The notes under the pieces are model-generated. The model was given only the letters and a program-made list of their open reading frames with translations, searched no databases and was not told the DNA's origin. Shown piece by piece: positions 37,250 to 45,901 of a stretch of DNA of 64,000 bases (position 1 is its first letter; each line of letters opens with the position of its first letter). The stretch covers positions 3,134,001 to 3,198,000 of the forward strand of contig NZ_CP021913.1 in NCBI RefSeq assembly GCF_002814095.1, written 5' to 3'. Both the position numbers and the translations under genes were made by a program. This DNA is from Sagittula sp. P11 (GTDB taxonomy: Bacteria; Pseudomonadota; Alphaproteobacteria; Rhodobacterales; Rhodobacteraceae).

Positions 37250-38262
37250 CCGCCGGAGACCTGCGCCTCGGCGAAGGTGGCCATGCCGTTGTGGCACTCC
37301 AGCGCCGCGCGCAGCACCCCGAGCGCAAGCGCCGCGCCGGAGCCTTCGCCAAGTGCCATGTCCAGCGTCAGGACCGGCGCCTTCTCCATCGCGGCGAGCA
37401 GGCGGGCGTGGCCCGGCTCGGCGCTCTGGTGGCCGACGATGCAATGGTCGAGGAACCGCTTGTCCTGCGCAAAGAGCGGCGCCACGGCAGCGGTGCAGAT
37501 GTAGCCGTCGAGGATCACCGGGATGCGGCGGGCGCGGGCTTCGATCACCGCGCCGCAGATCGCCGCCTGTTCGCGCCCGCCGTAGGCCATCAGCAGGCCC
37601 AGCCCCCGCGCATCGGCGTGCAGGGTGCGGCCCTCTTCGATGACCTTTGCCTTCAGCGCCTTGCCCTCCGCGTCGGACCCGGTGCCCCGGCCCACCCAGT
37701 CGGCGGCGTCGCCCCCGAAGGCCGCGGCGGCAAGGGCGGCGGCGACGGTGGAGTTGCCGATGCCCATCTCGCCCAGCACCAGGACGGAGGTCGTCGCAGG
37801 CACGGCGCTTGCACCGGCCTTCATCGCTTCCAGCACCTCGGCCTCCGTCATGGCGGGGCCGGCGGTGAAATCGGCGGTGGGCGTGTCGAGGTCCAGTTCG
37901 ACCACGTCCAGCTCGGCCCCCGAGGCACGGCAGAGCTGGTTGATCGCCGCGCCGCCGTTGCGGAAGTTCGCGACCATCTGGGCCGTCACCTCCTGCGGGA
38001 AGGGGTTCACGCCGCGCGCGCAGATGCCGTGGTTCCCGGCGAACACCAGCGCCTGCGCCTGCGTGATCGACGGGCGGTCGGTCTTCTGCCACCCGGCCAT
38101 GAAGACGGCCAGATCCTCAAGCCGTCCCAGCGCGCGCGGCGGCTTTGTCAGGCTCATCTGGCGGGCATCGGCGGCCTCGCGGGCGGCGGCATCGGCCTCC
38201 GGCAGGGTGGCAGCCAGGGCCGCGACATCGGCCAGCGTGGTCAGGTCAGAGAGTGACGTCAT
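37246..38262 (-). CDS. cobT: Nicotinate-nucleotide-dimethylbenzimidazole phosphoribosyltransferase
   Basis: 338 residues. CobT makes alpha-ribazole 5'-phosphate from dimethylbenzimidazole and nicotinate mononucleotide. Motifs: FAGNHGICARGVNPFPQEVT, EMGIGNSTVAAAL, GRGTGSD and the catalytic Glu in ALGEGSGAALAL near the C-terminus. It overlaps the upstream kinase gene by 17 bases. Pseudomonas nomenclature: cobU. Confidence 0.96.
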   Translation of the reverse strand: MTSLSDLTTLADVAALAATLPEADAAAREAADARQMSLTKPPRALGRLEDLAVFMAGWQKTDRPSITQAQALVFAGNHGICARGVNPFPQEVTAQMVANFRNGGAAINQLCRASGAELDVVELDLDTPTADFTAGPAMTEAEVLEAMKAGASAVPATTSVLVLGEMGIGNSTVAAALAAAAFGGDAADWVGRGTGSDAEGKALKAKVIEEGRTLHADARGLGLLMAYGGREQAAICGAVIEARARRIPVILDGYICTAAVAPLFAQDKRFLDHCIVGHQSAEPGHARLLAAMEKAPVLTLDMALGEGSGAALALGVLRAALECHNGMATFAEAQVSGG

Positions 38263-38770
38263 CGGGTTTCACCTTCAGGGGGCAGCCCGCGACCGAGAGA
38301 TAGACCTCGTCACAGGCGGTTGCGATGGTTTGGTTGAGCCAGCCCGCGGCGTCGCGGAATTCCCGCGCAAGCCGGTTGTCGGGCACGATGCCGGAGCCGA
38401 CTTCGTTGGTCACCAGCACCACGGGGGCGGCCTGCCGGGGCAGCGCCTCGGCCAGCGCCATGCCCGCCGCGCGCCAGTCCGCGCCAGACAGCATCAGGTT
38501 TGTCAGCCACAGCGTCAGGCAATCGACAAGCCGCGGCGCATCGCCGTCGGTGGCGTCGAGCGTGCCGACCAGATCGAGGGGCGCCTCGTGGTCGGTCCAC
38601 CCTGCGCCGCGGCGGGCGCGGTGCTGCGCGATCCGGTCGCGCATCTCGTCGTCGCGGGCCTCGGCTGTGGCGATATAGACCGCACGGCCGGTGCGCGACA
38701 GCGCCAGCCGTTCGGCGAGGGCCGATTTGCCGGATCGGGCACCGCCCGTGATCAGTATCGACTTTTTCAT
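38246..38770 (-). CDS. cobU: Adenosylcobinamide kinase/guanylyltransferase
   Basis: 174 residues from ATG at 38770; residues beyond would precede the P-loop by an unusual 34 residues. P-loop ILITGGARSGKSALAE, guanylylated-His region IATAEARDDEMRDRIAQHRARR, and LVTNEVGSGIVPDNRLAREFRD. It phosphorylates and guanylylates adenosylcobinamide. First gene of the minus-strand cobU-cobT-cobS operon; its start is 63 bases from a divergent phosphatase gene. Pseudomonas nomenclature: cobP. Confidence 0.95.
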   Translation of the reverse strand: MKKSILITGGARSGKSALAERLALSRTGRAVYIATAEARDDEMRDRIAQHRARRGAGWTDHEAPLDLVGTLDATDGDAPRLVDCLTLWLTNLMLSGADWRAAGMALAEALPRQAAPVVLVTNEVGSGIVPDNRLAREFRDAAGWLNQTIATACDEVYLSVAGCPLKVKPDDVTL

Positions 38771-38833
38771 GGCGCCGTGAAAGAGCAGGTTCGGCGCGGA
38801 ATGGAAAGTGGAAATCCGGGGGACTGTCAGGGC

Positions 38834-39418
38834 ATGGGCGAAGAGCGACCGGAACTGGTCCTTATCCGGCATGCGCCGGTGGCTGAGCCGGGCGTCCTGA
38901 ACGGCCGCCGCGACGTGGCGGCCGTTCTGTCGGCCGATGCCGTCGATGCGCTGGCCCTTGGTGTGGGCCGGGTGGCGCGGGTCATCGTCAGCCCGGCGCT
39001 GCGCTGCCGGCAGACGGCCGCGGCGCTCTGGCCCGGGGCCGATCCCATGCAGGATGCCCGTCTCTGGGAACAGGATTTCGGCGACTTCGAGGGGCGCGCG
39101 CTGTCCGACCTGCCCGACCTAGGCGAGATGACGCCGGAGGCACTGGCCGCGCACCGCTGGCCGGGCGGCGAAAGCTTTGCCGATGTCTGCGCGCGGGTGA
39201 CACCCGGCCTGCAGGACGCCGCGCGGCTGGCAGAGGACCTTGGCGCGCCGGTGGCGGTCGTGGCCCATGCGGGCGTGATCCGGGCGGTGCTGGCGCTGGT
39301 CACGGGGCATGTGCCGGGCGCGCTGGCCTTCGAGATCGCGCCGCTCTCGGCCACCCGGCTGGGCGTCTGGCGCGGGGCGCCCGTTTCGGTGCGCAGCGTG
39401 AACCGGGTCTTCGCATGA
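38834..39418 (+). CDS. Histidine phosphatase, probable alpha-ribazole phosphatase
   Basis: 194 residues from ATG 38834. Phosphoglycerate-mutase-like fold: catalytic His in LIRHAPV (RHA instead of the usual RHG), Arg in VSPALRCRQTA, Glu in WPGGESFADV and the second His in VVAHAGVIR. In this context it most likely removes the phosphate from alpha-ribazole phosphate (Salmonella CobC role). First gene of a plus-strand run with bluE, cbiB and cobD. Confidence 0.85.
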   Translation: MGEERPELVLIRHAPVAEPGVLNGRRDVAAVLSADAVDALALGVGRVARVIVSPALRCRQTAAALWPGADPMQDARLWEQDFGDFEGRALSDLPDLGEMTPEALAAHRWPGGESFADVCARVTPGLQDAARLAEDLGAPVAVVAHAGVIRAVLALVTGHVPGALAFEIAPLSATRLGVWRGAPVSVRSVNRVFA

Positions 39419-40188
39419 CGGGTGTCGCAGGGCATTTCGGCGAATGGCTGCAGGGGCGGCTGGGCGTGGACGGGCCGGTGGTGCTGGTGACGCTCCATTG
39501 CCCCGCGCTGCGCGTGACAGCCGGCCCGGGACCCGCGCTGTTCCCCGGGGACGCGGTGGCACGGTTCTGCGCGGCACTTGGCACGGACACGGCCCACTGG
39601 CCCGATCTGGCCTGCGACATGCCGCCGGGCGGCGGGGCAGGGGCCTCCACCGCCTGGCTGGTGGCGGGCGCACGGGCCGTCGCGCCGCAGGCCACGGAAG
39701 AAGAGGTCGCGCGCGCCTGCCTCGCCGTCGAAGGCGCCTGCGACCCGCTGATGTTCCCCGACCCTGACCGGCTGCTCTGGGCCTCGCGCGAGGGGCGCAT
39801 CGCCGACCGCCTGCCCGCACCGCCCCATTGCGAGGTTGTCGGCGGCTTCTGGGGGGCACCGACGCGCACCGACCCGGCGGACCACGCCTTTCCGGAGGTC
39901 GGCGACCTCGTGACCGACTGGAAGCAGGCGGTGACGGCGGGCGACCTCGCACGGGCCGCGCGCGTCGCCAGCGCCTCCGCCGCCCGCTGCGACGCGCTGC
40001 GCGGGCCGGGCGACCCGATGACCGGGCTTGCACGCGACCTGAAGGCGCTCGGCGTGGTGCGGGCGCACACCGGCTCTGCCCGCGGGCTGATCTTCGCCCC
40101 CGGCACCGTGCCAGCCAAAGCAGAAGCCGCGCTGCGCGAGTCCGGCCTGACGCAGGTGCTACGCTTCGCAACCGGACAACGCCCATGA
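39415..40188 (+). CDS. bluE: L-threonine kinase of the B12 pathway (BluE/PduX-like, GHMP)
   Basis: 257 residues, ATGA-coupled to the phosphatase. The GHMP ATP-binding loop reads PPGGGAGASTAW (~70-81); the N-terminal GHFGEWLQGR is the PduX/BluE start, and the C-terminal AHTGSARGLIF is the third GHMP motif. It makes L-threonine O-3-phosphate for the aminopropanol linker. The next two genes use that product, which supports the call. Confidence 0.85.
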   Translation: MTGVAGHFGEWLQGRLGVDGPVVLVTLHCPALRVTAGPGPALFPGDAVARFCAALGTDTAHWPDLACDMPPGGGAGASTAWLVAGARAVAPQATEEEVARACLAVEGACDPLMFPDPDRLLWASREGRIADRLPAPPHCEVVGGFWGAPTRTDPADHAFPEVGDLVTDWKQAVTAGDLARAARVASASAARCDALRGPGDPMTGLARDLKALGVVRAHTGSARGLIFAPGTVPAKAEAALRESGLTQVLRFATGQRP

Positions 40189-41123
40189 GTTTCGCCGCGA
40201 CGATGCTGGTGGCGCTGGTGCTCGACGCCGCGATTGGCTGGCCCGACCGGCTTTACCAGCGGATCGGCCACCCGGTCGTCTGGATCGGCAACCTGATCTC
40301 CCTCTGCGAACGGCGCTGGAACGCGGGCCCACGCCACAGGCGCATCGCCCTCGGCGCGCTGACCGTCCTCCTCGTCACCGGCCTTCCGATGACGCTCGCC
40401 GCACTCATCGCGCTGGCGCTGCCCGGCGGCTGGGCGGGCATCTTCCTCTCCGGCCTCCTCGCCTGGCCCTTCGTCGCCGTCCGCTCCCTGCACGACCACG
40501 TGGCGGCGGTCGCCCGTCCGCTGGGCGGCTGCGACCTCGACGGCGCCCGGCAGGCGGTGGCGATGATCGTCGGGCGCGACGTCACGCAGCTCGACACCGG
40601 GGGCGTCGCCCGCGCCGGGATCGAGAGCCTGGCCGAGAACGCCTCCGACGGGGTGATTGCGCCGCTCTTCTGGGGTGTCCTGCTGGGTCTGCCGGGCATC
40701 GTGGGGTACAAGGCGATCAACACGATGGATTCGATGATCGGCCATCGCAACGACCGCTACGAGGCGTTCGGCAAACCCGCCGCCCGGCTCGACGACGTGG
40801 TGAACTGGATCCCGGCGCGGATCACCGCCGCGCTCTTTGCGCTCGGCACGCCGCGCCGTCTGAAGGAGGCGCTGAAGGTGGTGGGCCGGGACGCCGCCGC
40901 CCACCGCTCGCCCAACGCGGGCTGGCCCGAGGGCGCGATGGCGGGCACGCTCGGCGTACGCCTGTCCGGCCCGCGCGTCTACGCCACCCACCGGGTGGAG
41001 GAGCCCTGGCTGAACGCCGGCGCCCCGGACCCTGCGGCGCGCGACATGCGCCGGGCGCTCCGGGCTTACATGCGGGGCATGGCGCTGGCCGGGGTGCTGC
41101 TCCTGGCACTCGCCGCGCTCTAG
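40185..41123 (+). CDS. cbiB: Adenosylcobinamide-phosphate synthase (CbiB/CobD)
   Basis: 312 residues, integral membrane. Motifs: DAAIGWPDRLYQRIGHPVVWIG at the N-terminus, SLAENASDGVIAPLFWG (~146-162), KAINTMDSMIGHRNDRYEAFG and SPNAGWPEGAMAG. It attaches the aminopropanol (phosphate) arm to adenosylcobyric acid. ATGA-coupled to bluE. Called cobD in Pseudomonas nomenclature. Confidence 0.95.
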   Translation: MSFAATMLVALVLDAAIGWPDRLYQRIGHPVVWIGNLISLCERRWNAGPRHRRIALGALTVLLVTGLPMTLAALIALALPGGWAGIFLSGLLAWPFVAVRSLHDHVAAVARPLGGCDLDGARQAVAMIVGRDVTQLDTGGVARAGIESLAENASDGVIAPLFWGVLLGLPGIVGYKAINTMDSMIGHRNDRYEAFGKPAARLDDVVNWIPARITAALFALGTPRRLKEALKVVGRDAAAHRSPNAGWPEGAMAGTLGVRLSGPRVYATHRVEEPWLNAGAPDPAARDMRRALRAYMRGMALAGVLLLALAAL

Positions 41124-41141
41124 CGACACGAAAGGAACCAC

Positions 41142-42110
41142 ATGGCACGCGACCACGGAGGCAACCTCGACGCCGCGATCAGGCGCTTCGGCGGCGTGGC
41201 GCTCGACTGGATCGACCTGTCCACCGGCATCAACCGCGTGCCCTACCCGGTGCCGCATGTGCCGCCGCAGGCGTGGCAGGCGCTGCCGACCCGCACCGAC
41301 ATGGACCTCCTGCGCAGCGTCGCCGCCCGCGCCTATGCCACCCGGGCCGAGGTTGTGCCGCTGGCGGGCGCGCAGGCAGCGATCCAGGCCGTGCCCTTCC
41401 TCGCCGCTCCCGGCACCGCCCGCGTCCTGACGCCCACCTACAACGAACACGCCGCCTGCCTGCGGGCCTTCGGCTGGACGGTGGAGGAGGTCGCGACCCC
41501 CGACGCGCTCCGCGGCGCCGACCTGGCCGTCGTCGTCACGCCGAACAACCCCGACGGCTGCGTGCTCGACACCGAGGCGGTGGCCGCGCTGTCGGAACAG
41601 GTCGGGCTGCTGGTGGTCGACGAAAGCTTTGGCGATGCCACGCCCGACGCCTGCATCACCCCGGACCTGCACCGCCTGCGCGACAACGTGGTGGTCCTGC
41701 GCTCCTTCGGGAAGTTCTACGGGCTCGCAGGGCTGCGGCTGGGCTTCGCGCTCGCGACCGGCCCGCTGGCAGAGCGGCTGAAGGCCATGGCCGGACCGTG
41801 GCCCGTCTCCGGCCCCGCGATCGAGATCGCCTGCACCGCCCTCGCCGACACCGGCTGGCAGGCGGAGACGGTGGCCCGCCTCGACCACGACTGCGCCGCG
41901 ATGGACGCGCTGGCCATGGCGCGGGGCTGGCCGCTGGTGGGGGGCTGTCCGCTTTTCCGGACCTACGCGGTGCCCGACGCCGTGGCCGCGCAGGACCGCT
42001 TGGCCCAGGCCCATGTCTGGAGCCGCGTCTTCCCCTACAGCGCCACATGGCTGCGGCTGGGCCTGCCGGGCAGCGACGAATGGCCCATGGTGGAGGCCGC
42101 GCTGCGCTGA
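41142..42110 (+). CDS. cobD: L-threonine-O-3-phosphate decarboxylase
   Basis: 322 residues, PLP fold type I aminotransferase-like. The PLP Lys lies in VVLRSFGKFYGLAGLRLGF (~186-204); VVTPNNPDG and VVDESFGDATP are the other cofactor contacts. The N-terminal HGGNLDAAIRRFG and DLSTGINRVPYPV are typical of this family. It gives aminopropanol phosphate. Preceded by AAAGGAACC. Called cobC in Pseudomonas nomenclature. Confidence 0.93.
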   Translation: MARDHGGNLDAAIRRFGGVALDWIDLSTGINRVPYPVPHVPPQAWQALPTRTDMDLLRSVAARAYATRAEVVPLAGAQAAIQAVPFLAAPGTARVLTPTYNEHAACLRAFGWTVEEVATPDALRGADLAVVVTPNNPDGCVLDTEAVAALSEQVGLLVVDESFGDATPDACITPDLHRLRDNVVVLRSFGKFYGLAGLRLGFALATGPLAERLKAMAGPWPVSGPAIEIACTALADTGWQAETVARLDHDCAAMDALAMARGWPLVGGCPLFRTYAVPDAVAAQDRLAQAHVWSRVFPYSATWLRLGLPGSDEWPMVEAALR

Positions 42111-42112
42111 GG

Positions 42113-43558
42113 CTAGCGTGCCACCGCCAGCAGCCCCTCCACATCGAGATGCGTTTCGAGGTGATCCGCCAGGGCATCCAGCGTCGCGTCCACCGTGGCA
42201 TCGTATGCCTGCGACGAGGCCACCCCGAACCGCTTCAGGAACCCCGCGCGGAAGGCGTCGTCGGTGAACATGCCGTGCAGGTAGCTGCCCATCACCCGGC
42301 CATCGGCGGAACAGGCGCCCTCGGGCCGGTCGTCGACAAAGGCGAAGGGCCGCGCGCAATCCGCGCCGGTCGTGCGCCCGATGTGGATCTCGTACCCGGC
42401 GAAGGGCAGGGCGGTCGCGGCGTGTTGCGCGCGCACCCGGGTCAGCCGCTTGTCGCCGGTCATCACCGTGTCGACGTCGAGCAGCTCGAGCCCCGCCGTC
42501 TCGCCCGCAGCGCCCTCGATCCCGTCCGGGTCGGCCACGCTCCGCCCCAGCATCTGGAAGCCGCCGCAGATGCCCAGCACATGCCCGCCGCGCCGGTGAT
42601 GGGCGGCGAGGTCGATGTCCCAGCCCTGGTCGCGCAGGAAGGCCAGGTCGCCCCGCGTGCTCTTCGAGCCGGGCAGCACCACGAGGTCGGCATCGCCGGG
42701 GATCGGCTCTCCGTGGCCCAGCATGGTCAGCCGCACGCCCGGCTCCTGCGCCAGCGGGTCCATGTCGTCGAAATTGGCGATGCGCGACAGGCGCAGGCAG
42801 ACGATGTGCAGCCCCGTGCGCCGCTCCGGCGCCCGGATGTCGAGCGCATCCTCGGCGGGCAGTTTCCAGGCATGGGCAAACCACGGCGCGGTGCCGAAGC
42901 CGCGCCAGCCGGTGCGCGCCTCGATCAGCGCGTAACCGTCGTCGAACAGCGACGGGTCGCCGCGGAACTTGTTGATCAGGAAGCCCACGATCCGCGCGTT
43001 GTCCGCGGGCGAGAGCACCGCCTGCGTGCCCACCACCTGCGCGATCACGCCGCCCCGGTCGATGTCGCCGATCAGCACGACGGGCAGGCCCGCCGCCTCC
43101 GCGAAGCCCATGTTGGCGATGTCCCCGGCGCGCAGGTTGACCTCGGCCGGGCTGCCCGCGCCCTCGACGATCACGAGGTCATGGCGCGCCTTCAGACGTT
43201 TGAAGCTCTCGGTGACATGGCCCAGCAACTGCGGCTTCAGCGCGGCGTATTCGCGCGCCCGGACCGTGGCCAGCCGCTTGCCCTGCACCACGACCTGCGA
43301 TCCCACGTCGGTTTCCGGCTTCAGGAGGACCGGGTTCATGTCGGTGTGCGGCTCCAGCCCGCAGGCCCGCGCCTGCAGCGCCTGCGCGCGCCCGATCTCG
43401 CCGCCGTCGACGGTGACGGCGGCGTTGTTCGACATGTTCTGCGGCTTGAACGGCGCGACCGACAGGCCCCGGCGCAGCGCCGCGCGGCAGAGCCCCGCCA
43501 CCAGCACCGACTTGCCCACGTTGGACCCGGCGCCCTGAAGCATCAGCGCGCGTGTCAT
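42113..43558 (-). CDS. cobQ: Cobyric acid synthase
   Basis: 481 residues. It amidates four side chains of adenosylcobyrinic acid a,c-diamide using glutamine. N-terminal synthetase domain: [30 protein letters not shown] and [13 protein letters not shown]-terminal class-I-like amidotransferase: nucleophile Cys in [11 protein letters not shown] (~330) and His in GSYLHGMF. Overlaps the upstream YrhK-like gene by 4 bases; converges on cobD with 2 bases between stops. Confidence 0.96.
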   Translation of the reverse strand: MTRALMLQGAGSNVGKSVLVAGLCRAALRRGLSVAPFKPQNMSNNAAVTVDGGEIGRAQALQARACGLEPHTDMNPVLLKPETDVGSQVVVQGKRLATVRAREYAALKPQLLGHVTESFKRLKARHDLVIVEGAGSPAEVNLRAGDIANMGFAEAAGLPVVLIGDIDRGGVIAQVVGTQAVLSPADNARIVGFLINKFRGDPSLFDDGYALIEARTGWRGFGTAPWFAHAWKLPAEDALDIRAPERRTGLHIVCLRLSRIANFDDMDPLAQEPGVRLTMLGHGEPIPGDADLVVLPGSKSTRGDLAFLRDQGWDIDLAAHHRRGGHVLGICGGFQMLGRSVADPDGIEGAAGETAGLELLDVDTVMTGDKRLTRVRAQHAATALPFAGYEIHIGRTTGADCARPFAFVDDRPEGACSADGRVMGSYLHGMFTDDAFRAGFLKRFGVASSQAYDATVDATLDALADHLETHLDVEGLLAVAR

Positions 43559-43821
43559 TCCGGATCACGATCGCCGGGCAGCGGCAGCTGTGCGAGGTGG
43601 TACTCCCGCGCAAACCGCGACGCGGGCCGCGCGACGAAAAGGACGGAACCCACGGTGAAAAGCCAGGTCGCCGGGTACTGCGTGTCCTCCCAGAAGAACA
43701 GCACGGACCCCACGAGGAAGGCCATCCCCGCGCAAAGGTCGATGGTGGTATAGAGCTTCTCGTAGAAGCCATAGACCTCCTCGTGCCGGGAGGTGGCGTC
43801 CTGCATCCGTTTCCTGAACAT
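43555..43821 (-). CDS. YrhK-domain small membrane protein
   Basis: 88 residues with two hydrophobic segments (~28-46: [18 protein letters not shown]; ~52-66). The sequence [20 protein letters not shown]...[16 protein letters not shown] fits the YrhK domain. It overlaps the cobQ start, so the two are probably co-transcribed. Function unknown; a link to cobalt or corrinoid traffic would be speculation. Confidence 0.75.
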   Translation of the reverse strand: MFRKRMQDATSRHEEVYGFYEKLYTTIDLCAGMAFLVGSVLFFWEDTQYPATWLFTVGSVLFVARPASRFAREYHLAQLPLPGDRDPE

Positions 43822-44300
43822 CGGGCGGCGGTCCCTTCATGGCCTGGGCGTACTGACCTCCACCGTTACCAGCCTGCGAAGCAGGGTCAACGCACCGCCC
43901 GCCATCGCCCGTCGCCACGCACTCGAAGACAGCCTGAGAACAAAACCGCCCGGCGGTCCGAACAGCGCCCCCGAAACACCTCTGACGACGCTGCCACATC
44001 GGCCGTGGATGCAAAGAAACCAAAACGGAAAGCGTCCGGAAAAAGCCCCGACCCGCGGCTAAGGTGTGCCTTTGCACCTTCCAGGGAAACGCGACGCCAG
44101 CGGTCGCGGAGGGCCAGGAGACCTTAGGCAGCTTCGTCGCTTGACCCTCCCGCGAGGCCACCACCGACAAATCCGCGCAACAAGAAAATTCGCCCTCGCC
44201 TTTAACGCGAGACCGCGACCCATCCCGCCCCGCGCCTCTGGCAAATGCCGCGCCCTTGCCAGCCATATGACGCATGCGGCCTCGTCAGGACGCCTCCGGC

Positions 44301-44326
44301 GGAGGTATTTTCGCCAAGATGAAGGA
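44301..44326 (-). repeat. Box-only copy of the composite repeat (reverse)
   Basis: GGAGGTATTTTCGCCAAGAT followed by GAAGGA is the reverse complement of the box (TTCATCTTGGCGAAAATACC). The hairpin parts are missing or reduced to CCTCCGGCGGAGG just left of it. Confidence 0.65.
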
Positions 44327-44454
44327 GAGGGTCGGGCACCGCGCCTCGGGCCTTCCGGGAAGGGGGAGACGCGGTGCCTTCACCTTGGGCGGTCATCGGG
44401 ACCTCTCCCTGTACCGCCCGGCGAGCCTCCGCGATTCCGGTTAAGAAAGCCTTT

Positions 44455-44535
44455 CCTTCATCTTGGCGAAAATACCTTGGGGGTCTGGGGGGAACCCCCA
44501 GCGGGTCGGGGCGCCGCAGGCGCGCCGAAACCCGG
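44455..44535 (+). repeat. Composite palindromic repeat, forward copy
   Basis: Box CTTCATCTTGGCGAAAATAC, hairpin TTGGGGGTCTGGGGGGAACC with CCCCAG, then CGGGTCGGGGCGCCGCAGGC and GCGCCGAAACCC. It ends 12 bases before the cobO stop codon. Confidence 0.85.
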
Positions 44536-44546
44536 ATCCCGCAGGC

Positions 44547-45158
44547 TCAGAACTCGACACCCTTCTGCGCCTTCACCCCCTCGCGGAACGGGTGCTTGAC
44601 CAGCGTCATGTCGGTGACGAGGTCCGCCGCCTCGATCAGTTCGGGCTTGGCGTTGCGCCCGGTCAGGCAGACGTGGGTCATCGGCGGCTTCTGCTCCAGC
44701 AGGAACCCCACCACCTCGTCGATGTCGAGGTAGTCGTAGCGCAGCGCGATGTTGATCTCGTCGAGCAGCACGAACTGCACCTCCGGGTCGAGAATCTGCG
44801 CCTTGGCGATCTCCCAGCCGTTCTGCGCCGCCGCGATGTCGCGCTCGCGGTCCTGCGTCTCCCAGGTGAAACCCTCGCCCGACACGAAGAACCGGCATTC
44901 CGCCGCGAAGCGTTCGCGCAGGAACGTGCCTTCGCCCGTGGGCCAGGCGCCCTTGATGAACTGCACCACCGCGCAGGGCATGCCGTGGGCGATGCAGCGC
45001 ATGATCATCCCGAATCCGGAGGACGACTTGCCCTTGCCGGTGCCGGTGTGAACGATGATCAGGCCCTTCTCCTCCGTCTTGGTCGCCATCATCCGGTCGC
45101 GGGCCGCCTTGATCTTCTTCATCTTTTCGGTGTGGCGGGCGTTCTCGTCTTCGCTCAT
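44547..45158 (-). CDS. cobO: Cob(I)yrinic acid a,c-diamide adenosyltransferase
   Basis: 203 residues from ATG at 45158, with AAGGAGAG upstream. P-loop IIVHTGTGKGKSSSGFGM (~33-50), QFIKGAWPTGE, VLLDEINIALRYDYLD and HVCLTGRNA are CobO/BtuR signatures. It adds the 5'-deoxyadenosyl upper ligand from ATP. Its start lies 50 bases from the riboswitch, transcribed in the opposite direction. Confidence 0.96.
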   Translation of the reverse strand: MSEDENARHTEKMKKIKAARDRMMATKTEEKGLIIVHTGTGKGKSSSGFGMIMRCIAHGMPCAVVQFIKGAWPTGEGTFLRERFAAECRFFVSGEGFTWETQDRERDIAAAQNGWEIAKAQILDPEVQFVLLDEINIALRYDYLDIDEVVGFLLEQKPPMTHVCLTGRNAKPELIEAADLVTDMTLVKHPFREGVKAQKGVEF

Positions 45159-45172
45159 GGCGCGGGCTCTCC

Positions 45173-45202
45173 TTGACATTGCCGGGCGTCCGGCGCATCA
45201 GC
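45173..45202 (+). promoter_or_regulatory. Possible promoter for the riboswitch-led cob operon
   Basis: TTGACA at 45173-45178 overlaps the 5' region of divergent cobO. A -10 box at 45196-45202 (CATCAGC) is poor. Transcription starting just after it would begin at the 5' side of the riboswitch, which is the reason for listing it. Confidence 0.35.
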
Positions 45203-45204
45203 CG

Positions 45205-45400
45205 GGGTGCTGGTGCCTGTGTCTAGCAGGTGAAAAGGGAATGCGCAGCCCCGCGTCGGGGTCAGGCGCAGCCGCCCCCGCGACCGTGACCGGAAAGGGC
45301 CCGAAGCCACTGGCGAGATCGCCGGGAAGGCCGGGTGCCGTTGGGCAGACAGGGACCCCCTGCCGCCCAGTTCCGCAAGCCGGGAGACCTGCCAGTGGCC
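45205..45400 (+). ncRNA. Cobalamin riboswitch
   Basis: The conserved AdoCbl aptamer landmarks occur in order: AAAAGGGAA (45233-45241), GCCGCCCCCGCGACCGTGAC (45271-45290), CGGAAAGG, GAAGCCACTGGCGAGATC (45303-45320), GGGAAGGCCGGG, and the B12 box AAGCCGGGAGACCTGCC (45377-45393). The downstream part up to ATG 45515 can form GC stems that may sequester the ribosome site. It should repress DUF1636-cobW-cobN and the coupled genes behind them when adenosylcobalamin is abundant. Confidence 0.95.
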
Positions 45401-45514
45401 GCGCCGTGGAAGGGGCGGAGGAACGAAACCGGACGGGGTGATCCGGGGTCGGGAGAGGGCCTGTCATGGCCCGTGCCCCGCTCAAGGTCCCCCCATGAGA
45501 CGCGCGAGGTCGCC

Positions 45515-45901
45515 ATGTCATCGGAAGCCGAACTTCTGGTCTGCGTGAAGTGCCGCCGGGGGCAGGAGATCCCCGCCGACGACCGCCGGCCCGGCCAGGC
45601 GCTCTACGACGCGCTGGCCGCCCGGCCCTTGCCCGCGGGCCTGCGCCTGACCCCCGTCGAATGCCTGCAGAACTGCGACGCGGGCTGCACCGTCGCCCTG
45701 CGCGGCGGCGACCGCTGGACCTATGTGTTCGGGAATGTCGACGAGGTGTCGCATCCGGACATGCTGCTCGACGGCGCGGCGCGCTATCACGCGACCGGCG
45801 ACGGGCTGATCCCGTGGCGCGAGCGGCCCGAACACTTCAAGCGCAACTGCGTGGCGCGCATCCCGCCCCTGACCCCGAACACCCCACTGGAGGCCGACTG
45901 A
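45515..45901 (+). CDS. DUF1636 metal-binding (ferredoxin-like) protein
   Basis: 128 residues from ATG 45515. Cysteines in LLVCVKCRRG (N-terminal) and VECLQNCDAGCTVAL (~46-60) suggest a thioredoxin-like 2Fe-2S or metal site. Such genes are repeatedly found next to cobW under B12 riboswitches. First gene after the riboswitch; its stop abuts the cobW ATG directly. Role in cobalt handling is inferred from location. Confidence 0.85.
   Translation: MSSEAELLVCVKCRRGQEIPADDRRPGQALYDALAARPLPAGLRLTPVECLQNCDAGCTVALRGGDRWTYVFGNVDEVSHPDMLLDGAARYHATGDGLIPWRERPEHFKRNCVARIPPLTPNTPLEAD

Larger units (their letters stand above)
43822..44546. other. 725-base intergenic region with repeat copies
   Basis: Between the divergently read YrhK-cobQ pair and the 3' end of cobO. 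The left half (43822-44280) has no supported gene, although AT-richer patches (GAACAAAACCGCC, 43938) may hold the YrhK/cobQ promoter. The right half carries two composite-repeat copies (44301 and 44455). No riboswitch motif was seen here. Confidence 0.45.

Noticed and set aside
39300-42884. 1194-codon minus-strand frame across bluE, cbiB, cobD and cobQ
   Set aside because: It overlaps four clearly recognised genes and has no domain pattern. Its length is a GC artefact.
43565-44275. 236-codon minus-strand frame upstream of the YrhK-like gene
   Set aside because: Cys/Arg-rich, no motif, out of frame with and overlapping the YrhK-like gene.
43822-44280. Search for a tRNA or structural RNA gene in the long cobQ-cobO gap
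   Set aside because: No T-loop GGTTCRANYCC or cloverleaf pairing could be found by eye.
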